From JABHIE01 sp964584805 (GTDB lineage Bacteria > Planctomycetota > UBA1135): a stretch of DNA of 56,066 nt. Where the stretch lies: assembly GCA_964584805.1 (NCBI GenBank), contig CAZPAY010000015.1, positions 1-56,066 of the forward strand, given 5' to 3'. Below the pieces are notes generated by a model, which was not told where the DNA came from, searched no databases, and saw only the letters and a program-made list of their open reading frames with translations. This document shows positions 18,043 to 26,873 of the stretch, one piece after another (positions within the stretch are counted from its first letter, which is position 1; each line of letters opens with the position of its first letter). The translations under genes were made by a program, and so were the position numbers.

Positions 18043-18539
18043 CGTCTCGTCAACAAGCAAACTGCCGCCACAAAAATGGTCTCAGCGTAGCGGAATTGCT
18101 TTGGGCTGTGACTCTCTTGGCTTTAGTTGGTGCACTGATTGTAAAGACGCTTACCCCCGAGCGAGAGCGCGCGCGTATTTCCCATGCTGCGAGTAGCCTG
18201 GAATATTTACGCGGGCACATTCACCTCGCACTAGAAGACGCAACTCTCGCGGGTAAATTCGCCCCTGACATGATTGCCGAAGGAATTTGGCTTGGCCCAG
18301 GAGCCCCTCCTAAAGGCATTGATATATCTAATCGCGAATCACTACATATTGAAAATCTAGTTCATCCCGCAACATTCCTACCAACAGATCCCTGGGGTCA
18401 CGCTTATGTTTTGCGCTCGCTTCCCCATCATGACCGCCAAATCCTCACCATCGCCACAGGTGGTCCCGATGGAATACTTCCAGAGTCATGGTCGGCAAAC
18501 TCCAAAGACATTTTGCAAATCCTTTGGCCCCGGCCATAG
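18021..18539 (+). CDS. type II secretion/type IV pilus pseudopilin-like protein
   Basis: The ATG at 18021 gives 172 residues with a 20-residue basic leader ending in glycine, then the prepilin-type segment NG-LSVAELLWAVTLLALVGA, with glutamate at position 5 of the mature chain. The globular part has the GspG-like patch LPTDPWGHAYVLRSLP and ends TGGPDGILPESWS, resembling the calcium-loop region of major pseudopilins. The reading frame is open further upstream (to 17922), but that would lengthen the leader unusually. It is an orphan: no secretion or pilus genes surround it, and its start lies inside the divergent thiL gene. Confidence 0.75.
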   Translation: MLLRPAPSSRQQANCRHKNGLSVAELLWAVTLLALVGALIVKTLTPERERARISHAASSLEYLRGHIHLALEDATLAGKFAPDMIAEGIWLGPGAPPKGIDISNRESLHIENLVHPATFLPTDPWGHAYVLRSLPHHDRQILTIATGGPDGILPESWSANSKDILQILWPRP

Positions 18540-18564
18540 ATTGAACCTGAAGTCGCTTCTTGGG

Positions 18565-19191
18565 CTAACTCGAGGTTGCTTCTCGCCAAGCTTGCGCCAT
18601 CTCGCCTAACAATTTCGGCTCGCGAGCGGCGCGTAAGACAGCCACTGCGTGTGCACCTGTTTCAGCACATTGCGCCACCTGCTCAGGGGTGGTGATACCC
18701 CCAAGGGCAACAGCCGGCATTGCGACCTGCTCGATTCTTTTGCGCAGGCCATCAAGGCCTACCGGTGCGAGAATGCCCACCTTTGAAGGCGTTTGCCAGA
18801 TGGGGCTTGCAAAGGAAAATGTCGCACCAGCCGTGCAAGCCCCTTGAGCTTCTCTGAGAGAATGAGCGCTGACACCCAACTGGCCATTCCAGAGAGTCTT
18901 CACTTCTGGCACAGGCAAACCTCTCGAGTTTGAAATGAGTGCGTCTGCATCGACAAGCGCGGCCCAAGAAAAATGCGCGTGCACCGCCAACCATGGTGCG
19001 CGCTCTCGCAGAGCATGAAGGCATGAAAGGGAAATCCGCGGTGAAATGACTTGTGGCACTCGAAAGGAAAAGGCCTGAGCGGTATGAGCACGATCCGCCC
19101 ACAAAAGAGTTTCATCAACAGAACTCAATCCAGATGCAATGGCCCAGACACCACGCGGTATTTCAACGAGAGGGTGTCGAGCAGCAGACAT
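18565..19191 (-). CDS. thiamine phosphate synthase/TenI-like TIM-barrel protein
   Basis: The product has 208 residues. It shows the later family segments well: QLGVSAHSLREAQGACTAGA, FSFASPIWQTPSKVG and MPAVALGGITTPEQVAQCAE, with the C-terminal GAHAVAVLRA phosphate-binding strand. The N-terminal part, where ThiE binds HMP-PP, is weak, and the usual VHLG strand is replaced by DADALISNSRGLP. It may be a true ThiE or a TenI-type aminase/tautomerase. It is the last gene of the aroA-uvrA-xpb chain, 11 bases after the XPB N-terminal-like gene. Confidence 0.7.
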   Translation of the reverse strand: MSAARHPLVEIPRGVWAIASGLSSVDETLLWADRAHTAQAFSFRVPQVISPRISLSCLHALRERAPWLAVHAHFSWAALVDADALISNSRGLPVPEVKTLWNGQLGVSAHSLREAQGACTAGATFSFASPIWQTPSKVGILAPVGLDGLRKRIEQVAMPAVALGGITTPEQVAQCAETGAHAVAVLRAAREPKLLGEMAQAWREATSS

Positions 19192-19202
19192 GGCAGATTG
19201 AA

Positions 19203-21200
19203 TCAGGCATCCACATGCAAAGCCACGCCATAATCGCGAAGCCAGACCGCCAAATCATCGCGGACCACTTTCCCGCTTAGATGGATTTCGTTGGGGTCGA
19301 CCCTGTTCAGACCAATACTTTGCAATTGAGGGTGGAAACCAATTCGGTCGAGAACATCGGCATGCTCGCTACGCAATGATGCGGCGCCATCCCAACGAAC
19401 GAGGCCATCTTGCCGCGCCCAGGACTCAAGCGAGTAGAGGACATTTTGCGGCACTGGCGTGCGGCTGCACTCTTTAAGTAATTTCTGAATCACATCCAAA
19501 GTTTCGCCCTCAGCGAGTGCTCGCTGCAAACTGCCCGGAGTAATGCGGTAGTGATAGAGGCTGTCCGTTTTTTCGCGGTCGCAAAAGCGATCTAACTCAT
19601 AGACTAAACCATGCGAGCGAGTGTCTGGAAAAAGCACGACTTCAAAATCAGGGTTCACGACGATGCGGCCAGCGGCTTCTAGCTCACGGCCAGGAATCAT
19701 CTCCAGAAGTTCAGCGCCCATCGTCGAGAGGCGAATGGCCAGCGCACGGCCCGACTCGTCATAAGCCATATCAATGATGCCGAGCAAGTAAAGGTACTTA
19801 CGAACCCAAGTAAATAAATTCCAGGGGAGCGAACGCAAATCACCAGACGAGCGCACAGGGAAGGAGCGCGATTCACCGTTGCGGCGGGCTTGCATGCTGA
19901 GGCCACCCAAGTAGTGATTGCGCACGACAAAAGGCAAGAACATGGCGTCGTACCAGACATTCGGCTCAAGGCGTTTGAGGTAACGCAGTGCCGTGCGACG
20001 CATCGGGACTTGATGCGCCAAATCTCCAGGCAAATCGCGATCTTCTACAAGCCAGTCGAGCATGACGCGCTGTTTGAATTTAAGGGCTTGATTGAGGAAA
20101 TCAAAACCCGCTGGCGTGACCGAGAAAGTGCGCTTCCCCGTGCGGTCAATGAAGCCATGAGCCAACGCGAATTTATATTCGAGCTCAAGAATTTCAAAGC
20201 GACGAAACTCACGACCCGGATTAGGAATCAAACGCTCGGCGATGCGTTTGCCCGTACTCTTAAAAATGGTGCCACTTACGGTGAAGCGCACGCTTTCCCC
20301 CTCAACAAAGGAGGCAAATCTTCCGAAATTTGACACGAAATCAACACCAATGCTCGCCATTGCATCTTGTGAGATTGAAGTCACGACCCCCTCACGGCGC
20401 AAATAAGAGAGCACGCCCTCGTCAAAGAGGGCAATGACTTGCCCGCGTTGGCGCAGTCCAAAACTTTCAAGGTCAAGCTCACCCACTGTACCGAGCGTCG
20501 CGCTTTCAAGCCCCTCAAGCAAGTTTTGAAATGACAACGACAAGCCTTTTTGGTGGTAATCGTGAATGGAGACTATGCCGCCCCATTCGCTTGCAATCAG
20601 GTGATACGCCTCTTTCAGCTCAGGGCTGAGGGCATCGATGCGAGCCAGCATTGCATTATCGTCAGCCAAAAAGCGATACATCCGACGCGCTTGCTCAGCT
20701 GGCTCATCTTGACCCTGGCGACGGAAGGCACGCTCAAGCCAGCCACGCAAGGTCAACAAGCCACCCGGTTCACCATTAACCTTTGACGACAGGTCAAGGG
20801 CATCATGGATTTCAATCGGAATACCCCACAACTTGCGCTCTTGCCCTGAGCGTACTCCTTGGGTGACGGCCACCAAACCTCTATGCACTAACTCTGTGAG
20901 CGCCGAGCGAATCAGTCGGTTTTCGACACCATTGCAATTGGGGTCATGCTTGACGCGGCCAAACAAAATGCCCTCGCCGGGGTACTCACATATCGCCCGG
21001 AATACAGGGTCGAGCGTTTCATCGAGTTGCGCCCTTTGCGCTGAAGCGGCCATCGGCGTGCTCATGCGCTCAATAAGTGCAGCGAGCAACTCTGCACGAG
21101 CCACTGGAGGAGTTGAGTCGGCATGCCATAAGGCATACAACTCAGCCAACTCGGTCGTGGAGCGTTTTGCCAAAGTGCGCGCAAGAGAGAGATGTGCCAT
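19203..21200 (-). CDS. XPB/Ssl2 N-terminal-domain-like protein (helicase-associated)
   Basis: The ATG sharing one base with the xpb stop (TAATG) gives 665 residues. The sequence is helix-rich and winged-helix-like in its first part (SLARTLAKRSTTELAELYAL, IRSALTELVHRGLVAVTQGV) and ends in a domain that resembles the N-terminal, helicase-associated domain of XPB/Ssl2: RIVVNPDFEVVLFPDTRSHG, YRITPGSLQRALAEGET, LESWARQDGLVRWDGAASLR. No Walker motifs are present. In some bacteria this kind of protein is encoded next to XPB helicase, and the pairing here suggests a physical partnership; its biochemical role is not established. Confidence 0.8.
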   Translation of the reverse strand: MAHLSLARTLAKRSTTELAELYALWHADSTPPVARAELLAALIERMSTPMAASAQRAQLDETLDPVFRAICEYPGEGILFGRVKHDPNCNGVENRLIRSALTELVHRGLVAVTQGVRSGQERKLWGIPIEIHDALDLSSKVNGEPGGLLTLRGWLERAFRRQGQDEPAEQARRMYRFLADDNAMLARIDALSPELKEAYHLIASEWGGIVSIHDYHQKGLSLSFQNLLEGLESATLGTVGELDLESFGLRQRGQVIALFDEGVLSYLRREGVVTSISQDAMASIGVDFVSNFGRFASFVEGESVRFTVSGTIFKSTGKRIAERLIPNPGREFRRFEILELEYKFALAHGFIDRTGKRTFSVTPAGFDFLNQALKFKQRVMLDWLVEDRDLPGDLAHQVPMRRTALRYLKRLEPNVWYDAMFLPFVVRNHYLGGLSMQARRNGESRSFPVRSSGDLRSLPWNLFTWVRKYLYLLGIIDMAYDESGRALAIRLSTMGAELLEMIPGRELEAAGRIVVNPDFEVVLFPDTRSHGLVYELDRFCDREKTDSLYHYRITPGSLQRALAEGETLDVIQKLLKECSRTPVPQNVLYSLESWARQDGLVRWDGAASLRSEHADVLDRIGFHPQLQSIGLNRVDPNEIHLSGKVVRDDLAVWLRDYGVALHVDA

Positions 21201-22918
21201 TACTTTATGCAAGAATTCGCGAATGCTTGATCGAGTTGGGCGATGAGAGCGTCGCCAGAAAGAATTGCATAGGCGTAGCCTTGCTCGGTAAGGAATCGTT
21301 GGCGGTTTTCAGCAAACTCTTGATCTACGCTTGCCTCGCTCACAACGGCATAAAAATAGGCACTTCGCCCATCGGACTTAGGACGCAAAATACGGCCCAT
21401 GCGCTGCGCTTCTTCTTGTCGAGACCCATAGGCTCCTGAAATTTGAATCGCCACAGAAGCATCAGGCAAATCAATTGCAAAATTACCCACCTTACTCACG
21501 AGCAAAACTTTTTCACGCCCCTCTCGAAACGCGGTGTACCACTCTTCTCGCTCCGGATTAGGCATTTTGCCTGTAATCATTGGGCAGCCCAATTCTTTTT
21601 GCAAGTCACGCAATTGATCCAAGTATTGGCCAATAATTAAAATCCTTTCGCCTTGATGTCGCTCAAGCAGTGTGTAAATGACATCGGTCTTTGCGGGATT
21701 TTCAGATGCAATACGGAATCGTGCGCGCTTGCCAGAAGCAAGATATTCAATACGCAAATCCTCGCTCATCGAAACTCGAATTTCAGCACAGTAAACCGAA
21801 GCAATGAAGCCGCGGCGCTCAAGGTCTTTCCACGGTGCGTCGTAGCGCTTTGGCCCAATCAAACAAAACACCTCATCTTCTTTACCATCTTCGCGAACCA
21901 AGGTCGCGGTAAGCCCCAAACGGCGGCGAGCTTGAATTTCAGCGGTGGCGCGAAAAACAGGCGCTGGCAGCAAATGGACCTCGTCGTAAATAATCAAGCC
22001 CCAGTCGCCTGCCGCAAACAGATTAAAGTGCAAAAATTCTTCGCCCTTCTTCTTACGATAAGTAAGAATCTGATAGGTCGTCAAGGTGACGGGACGGATC
22101 TCTTTTGAGTCACCACTGTATTCGCCGATGTCGTCTTCAGTAAGGTGTGTCTTTGCGATTAACTCGCGCTTCCATTGACGCAAGGCGACCGTGTTTGGCG
22201 TTAAAACCAAGGTATGAGTACCCACTTCGGCCATTGCGGCAAGTCCAACAACCGTTTTACCCGCACCACAGGGCAGGACGATAACGCCTGAGCCGCCTAA
22301 TGCTGAGCCACCTCGATGAAAGGATTCTACGGCACGCGACTGGTACTCTCGCAGCGAAAACCCGCCCTCTTTTTCATTCCGCAAGCAAATTTCGAGAGGG
22401 CTTCCGTCAACATAGCCTGCGCGATCATCAACAGGGTATCCAAGCTTGATGAGGTGCTCTTTTACTAAACCTCGGCGACCGCGCGTGAGTTGGCCTCGCC
22501 CCATTTTCTGGTCGACAGCCGTAAACTGAGAAGCCAATTCGGGGTCATGAAGCAGCTGGCCAAAAATATCTGGGTCGGTCGCCTCAAGACGCAATTCACC
22601 CGTGCCTTCGTCGCTAAACAAAGCAAACACTCCACAACGATTAAACCAACCTTCGATTTCAACCGAAAAATTACTCGGCACTCCATAACGACTTTCTTTT
22701 TCCAAAAAAGCCATGACCTCGTCGGCTTCAAGCCCTGTGGCCGAAGCATTCCAAATCGAAATTGGCGTGACCCGATAAGTATGTAAATACTCAGGTGATT
22801 TCACCAACTCCGTAAATGGCAACAATCCATCACGCATCTCCTCGAATCGAGGGTGCGTCGTCTCCATGACGATTGTCATATCGCCTTGGAGAATGAGTGG
22901 TTTGTCGGAGTCAATCAT
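21200..22918 (-). CDS. XPB/Rad25-type superfamily 2 DNA helicase
   Basis: The ATG at 22918 (MIDSDKPLILQGDMTIVMET) matches the usual bacterial XPB start and gives 572 residues; upstream in-frame ATGs run into uvrA. The N-terminal ~200 residues form the XPB accessory domain (LHTYRVTPISIWNASATGL). The helicase core has Q-region FSLREYQSRAVESF, Walker A LPCGAGKTVVG, DEVH box LIIYDEVHLLP, motif III LGLTATLVREDGKED and motifs V-VI EKVLLVSKVGNFAIDLP and EAQRMGRILRPKSD. XPB opens DNA around lesions in eukaryotic and archaeal repair. Here it overlaps uvrA by eight bases, which links it to nucleotide excision repair. Confidence 0.92.
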   Translation of the reverse strand: MIDSDKPLILQGDMTIVMETTHPRFEEMRDGLLPFTELVKSPEYLHTYRVTPISIWNASATGLEADEVMAFLEKESRYGVPSNFSVEIEGWFNRCGVFALFSDEGTGELRLEATDPDIFGQLLHDPELASQFTAVDQKMGRGQLTRGRRGLVKEHLIKLGYPVDDRAGYVDGSPLEICLRNEKEGGFSLREYQSRAVESFHRGGSALGGSGVIVLPCGAGKTVVGLAAMAEVGTHTLVLTPNTVALRQWKRELIAKTHLTEDDIGEYSGDSKEIRPVTLTTYQILTYRKKKGEEFLHFNLFAAGDWGLIIYDEVHLLPAPVFRATAEIQARRRLGLTATLVREDGKEDEVFCLIGPKRYDAPWKDLERRGFIASVYCAEIRVSMSEDLRIEYLASGKRARFRIASENPAKTDVIYTLLERHQGERILIIGQYLDQLRDLQKELGCPMITGKMPNPEREEWYTAFREGREKVLLVSKVGNFAIDLPDASVAIQISGAYGSRQEEAQRMGRILRPKSDGRSAYFYAVVSEASVDQEFAENRQRFLTEQGYAYAILSGDALIAQLDQAFANSCIK

Positions 22919-25900
22919 GAGACGGCTCGCCCAGTGCGGGATGACCTTGTTGCTCAAAGTCATTTCCGCTATGGGAGAAACCGTCCATTGTAGACGCAAT
23001 TCGCTCAGCCTCCAAGGGGGTCAAACCAGTAAATGGGCCTGAAATCCGCCAAGAGCCACCTCGGGCGACCAAGCCGCAAAGTGGGCTCCACTGTCGAATG
23101 GCAGCAGGAAGCCGGCGCATGACCTCATCGAGCCGTAGCCCCCCCATGCCTAGGGCAAGAGCCGTTTCAAAAACCTGGCCCAATGCAGGCGTTGCTTCAA
23201 AATGTTGGGCCAAATGGCTGATCTTCATTTGCCCCAAATAGGGCCAAGCGAGCCCTCGGTCTTCCAGGGGCATTGCCGCGCGACGCCAACCCAACCCAGA
23301 GCAACGGGCGCAAGGCAACATCAACTCTGGGTGCGGAGAAAAAGTAGCACGCCCCTTACATTGTGAGCAGGCGAGTCGGCCCTTAGCCTGAAGATCTGTG
23401 CGACTCAAACCTTGAACGCGCGCATCTTCCGTCCGGAGAAAATGCTGTATGAGCGCATCATTCAGGCAAAGCGCATCGCGCAGGGTTCCCTTATCGGAGA
23501 CGCGAGTCGGATAAGACCAATCGGTTAATTCGAAAGCCAATGGGGTTTGAGCAGAGTGCTTATCCAAGCCCTCGGCATCGCTCCAGCGCCAAACGCCATG
23601 CCGCCCATCTTCGAAAGCATCTGCAAAACGCTGAGACACCTTACTTGGCAAGCCGGCGAGCGGCTGAGCAGCGAGCATGACGACGCCATCAAGAGGAGAA
23701 AGGAGCCATCCAACAAGATGCGCACATCGCGCTGCAAGTTCGGTTAACTGCCCGATGGTTGTGACTGCAGTAGCGCGAAGAACACCCGTCGCCGAAAGCA
23801 AATCAAGGCTTGCCTGAAATGAATCAGAAAATTTTTGTAGATGCGTGAGACTTTCTTGGAGTGGAAGTGCAAGCAACCCCTCTTGGGTGAGGCCACCGAT
23901 TTGTGCGACAACACCGCGACTCCGTATCTCACAATCACGGCATGCATCTGCGTGGAATTTCCAGATTGGTTTATCAAGCTGCCCTGGGGCATAAATCCAA
24001 AGATCACCCTGCCCAAGCAGTTCAGCGTGATGTTCTAAATCGCGCAAACGGCCTGGAGCGTCAACATCAAGGTGCAAGTCGATGCGATCGAGCCAAATAG
24101 GATCACCCGACATGACGGGCACCTTATTGGATATTTTCACGCGTTGCCCACCACGCAAGAAACGACGAAAACCTGCCGCATGAAGCAAACCTACTGCGTC
24201 GCCCGAAGCGATGGAACTCTCAAGAGGCGTCGCGTAAATAAATTCTGAGCGGTCTCCTGCGGTAGCGCGCTCCAGAGCATGAGCACTCGACATGGCTTGA
24301 ACCGCAGTCAAAAAGTCAGGCCATGGGCCTTCGCCTTGACATGCGGGGCAAGTGGCTCGCCCATGTTGGCGCATGGCAGCCTTTAAAGGAGCATCCAGCC
24401 CTAATACAGAAATCAAAGGAGTGCGAGCCGTTGGGACAACAGGCCATGCCACGGGTGGTAGCAAAGTTGTGCTCGCCACCTGAGCAGGCAAGGCATCCAC
24501 AAGCAAGGGTGAGCGTGTTGCCATCTCGCGCAAAAGGTCTTCCTCAAGGCGAGCACGGGCTGGCAGGGCAAGATTCTCGGCGATGCACTCCGAAACGGGC
24601 TCGGATAGGGAAGATATTTCTGGGGGCTGAAGAACTTCCTGACGGCTGAGGCGCAACCATTCAGCCGTTGGCGTGCTTGCGTTTTCAAGCCCCGAAGGCG
24701 CACCTTCAAAAAGCAATTGACCGCCCGCTGGGCCAGCGCCTGGTCCAAGTTCAATCAGCCAATCCGCACTTCGGAGCAAGACCTCATGGTGTTCGACGAC
24801 CCAAAAAGAATGACCTTCCCTACAAAGAGAGCGCAGCAACTTAACGACTCGCATGGCATCAGGAATAGGCAAGCCAAGACAAGGCTCATCAAGGAGAAAC
24901 AATTGCGGTCGCCCTAATCGCGCGCTCGCCAAAGCACGCGCCAAGGCCAATCGCCCACGCTCACCTAGGGATAGATGGCGGCCGCGCTCACCAAAAGTGC
25001 GTGACCCTAGGCCAAGCTCGCAAAGATGCTTCACCAAAGTGCGCAAGCGACCATTTTGGGGTAAGCGTTTTTCAAGGCCACTAAGCGGGGTGGTTAACCA
25101 CTGGCGCAACGAACGCGAGCGCAAACGCAAGTCGAGCAAATCTTGGCGCAGACCCAACCCAGAACAATGACCACAGGGGACACCGTCGCTTGCGGCGCCA
25201 TGCCCCGCGCAAGTCTGGCAAGCGCCTTGGTTGGGTCGTGCGACAAAATCGGAGGCCGCCAAGCCGCGGATGCGCCCCTCTTCCCCTTGGGCGAATTGTT
25301 CACGAATTTCAGACCAAGCGCCGGAAAGGGTGGCCACCGTAGACCATGGTGAATGACCTAACGCCCGCTCAAGTAAAACACGGACGCCACCCATGGGCAA
25401 CTTGCCCTCAAAACCTTCGCCTGAACGCAATCGCGGCAAAATCTCATGTTCAAGCAGCGTCGTCTTTCCGCTACCGCTCACCCCGCAAAACGCCACGAGG
25501 CTGCCCATTGGCACATTTAGTGCTGGAACGGAGAGGTGGCGCTGCACCAAATCGACAAAATCAATCGTCCCGAGATCGAAGAGCTTCGTTTCGAGAAAAG
25601 GCACGGCCAGTTCGGCTTTGGGCAAATCGCGGCGAATTCCCTGAGCCACAATTCTCCCGCCCTCTGGGCCACCCCCAGGCCCCAGGTGAAGCCATTCATC
25701 AGCGGCTTCTAAAAATTCTCTGGCTGGATCTGCGGTCAAGACAGTATTGCCTTGACGCGTCAATTCTTGAAGCAACTCTGCCAAATCGCGTCGTTCTGAA
25801 CCATGTAAACCCATGCCTGGTTCATCAAAGAGGAGCAACTGCCCCGTGCGAGCTTGAGCCAACCAACTCACCAATTCAAGACGGCGGCCTTCCCCCAGGG

Positions 25901-26873
25901 AAAGCGTGCCTAAAGTTCGATTCGGAGACAAATGTCCCAAACCCGTGCGCACCAAAAAGTTTAAGCGCCGACTCGCCGTGGACGGCGTGGAATTCGAAAG
26001 CGAATCGTGCCAATCAGAAAGCGGAGCTTTGCACCAATCGGCCCAAGCGCGACCCTCAATTAAGACATCCCTGCAAGCGGCCGCATCGTCTAGGGAGAGC
26101 AAAACCAAACCTGCAGAATCACGCCTTGGGACTTCGCCTTCACATTGGGGGCAAGCCGCAGACCCAGGAATCAAAACCGGCTGAAACGAACTCACCTCAA
26201 TGGAAAAAGGCGCACCACGACGGAGAGCTTCAGAGAGGGTTTCACGCAAACGCGCTAAGGATGAGTCACCCTTCCACTTAAACCGATCCAGCAATAACTG
26301 AGTGCCTTGAGGAAGAATGGCCGGGGCCTCCTCTAGGCGCACAAGGTTGTCACCTAGGCGAGCACGCGTCCAGCCAGAGAGAAGCAAGGATTCTGTAGAG
26401 GCAGTAGAAGCATCAGAAAAAAAGTGCACACGCTCGTTTAGCGGCCATTCTATAGATGCATTGAGCAATGCCTCCAGTTGAGGTTGCTGCCATTGATGCT
26501 GACAATGTGGACAACAACGCTCGGAACAATGCGCCCACGCCTTAGCCAGGAAAGGCCAGAGATCTAACACGACCCCCACTTCAATGTGCCGCCGCTTACG
26601 CGGGATTTCGCCCGCTGAGGCTAAAGTTGGTGGCAGCCCCTGGATGTTGTCTGCGATGGGCTCTAGCCAATCTTCCGCACCGCCGGGAAGAGAATCCGGA
26701 TGAGACAAAAGCGCGAATCGCCGACTCGCAACTGGCTCTAATGTGCCAAACAGGAGCGCACTTTTTCCAGCACCGCTCGGCCCGTGGATTGCTGTCCAGC
26801 GACCAAGCGGCAAATCCAGGTCGAGTTTTTGCAAGTTACCCGCGCGCAGGCCACGCAAGCGCAAGTCCCTCAT
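22911..26873 (-). CDS. tandem UvrA-like ABC ATPase with degenerate second copy
   Basis: The product has 1320 residues; ordinary UvrA has ~940. Residues 1-760 form a compact UvrA: Walker A GPSGAGKSAL (31), zinc ligands CCPHC (120) and CPQC (241, second pair missing), signature TLSLGEGRRLEL (323), Walker B LLLFDEPGMGLH (347), then Walker A GVSGSGKTTLL (464), zinc module CQTC...CGHC (552-570), signature HLSLGERGRLAL (633) and Walker B LFLLDEPCLGLP (658). Residues ~820-1320 align by eye to UvrA again, but without Walker A. The signature region reads TTIGQLTELAARCA, the Walker B position reads VVMLAAQPLAGLP, and the chain ends just after the second signature region; two zinc-like modules remain. 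It is translationally coupled to the XPB helicase. Confidence 0.85.
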   Translation of the reverse strand: MRDLRLRGLRAGNLQKLDLDLPLGRWTAIHGPSGAGKSALLFGTLEPVASRRFALLSHPDSLPGGAEDWLEPIADNIQGLPPTLASAGEIPRKRRHIEVGVVLDLWPFLAKAWAHCSERCCPHCQHQWQQPQLEALLNASIEWPLNERVHFFSDASTASTESLLLSGWTRARLGDNLVRLEEAPAILPQGTQLLLDRFKWKGDSSLARLRETLSEALRRGAPFSIEVSSFQPVLIPGSAACPQCEGEVPRRDSAGLVLLSLDDAAACRDVLIEGRAWADWCKAPLSDWHDSLSNSTPSTASRRLNFLVRTGLGHLSPNRTLGTLSLGEGRRLELVSWLAQARTGQLLLFDEPGMGLHGSERRDLAELLQELTRQGNTVLTADPAREFLEAADEWLHLGPGGGPEGGRIVAQGIRRDLPKAELAVPFLETKLFDLGTIDFVDLVQRHLSVPALNVPMGSLVAFCGVSGSGKTTLLEHEILPRLRSGEGFEGKLPMGGVRVLLERALGHSPWSTVATLSGAWSEIREQFAQGEEGRIRGLAASDFVARPNQGACQTCAGHGAASDGVPCGHCSGLGLRQDLLDLRLRSRSLRQWLTTPLSGLEKRLPQNGRLRTLVKHLCELGLGSRTFGERGRHLSLGERGRLALARALASARLGRPQLFLLDEPCLGLPIPDAMRVVKLLRSLCREGHSFWVVEHHEVLLRSADWLIELGPGAGPAGGQLLFEGAPSGLENASTPTAEWLRLSRQEVLQPPEISSLSEPVSECIAENLALPARARLEEDLLREMATRSPLLVDALPAQVASTTLLPPVAWPVVPTARTPLISVLGLDAPLKAAMRQHGRATCPACQGEGPWPDFLTAVQAMSSAHALERATAGDRSEFIYATPLESSIASGDAVGLLHAAGFRRFLRGGQRVKISNKVPVMSGDPIWLDRIDLHLDVDAPGRLRDLEHHAELLGQGDLWIYAPGQLDKPIWKFHADACRDCEIRSRGVVAQIGGLTQEGLLALPLQESLTHLQKFSDSFQASLDLLSATGVLRATAVTTIGQLTELAARCAHLVGWLLSPLDGVVMLAAQPLAGLPSKVSQRFADAFEDGRHGVWRWSDAEGLDKHSAQTPLAFELTDWSYPTRVSDKGTLRDALCLNDALIQHFLRTEDARVQGLSRTDLQAKGRLACSQCKGRATFSPHPELMLPCARCSGLGWRRAAMPLEDRGLAWPYLGQMKISHLAQHFEATPALGQVFETALALGMGGLRLDEVMRRLPAAIRQWSPLCGLVARGGSWRISGPFTGLTPLEAERIASTMDGFSHSGNDFEQQGHPALGEPSHD

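Noticed and set aside
25346..26281. 311-codon open frame opposite uvrA
   Set aside because: Antisense shadow of a strongly supported gene; composition is Arg/Pro-rich without motifs.
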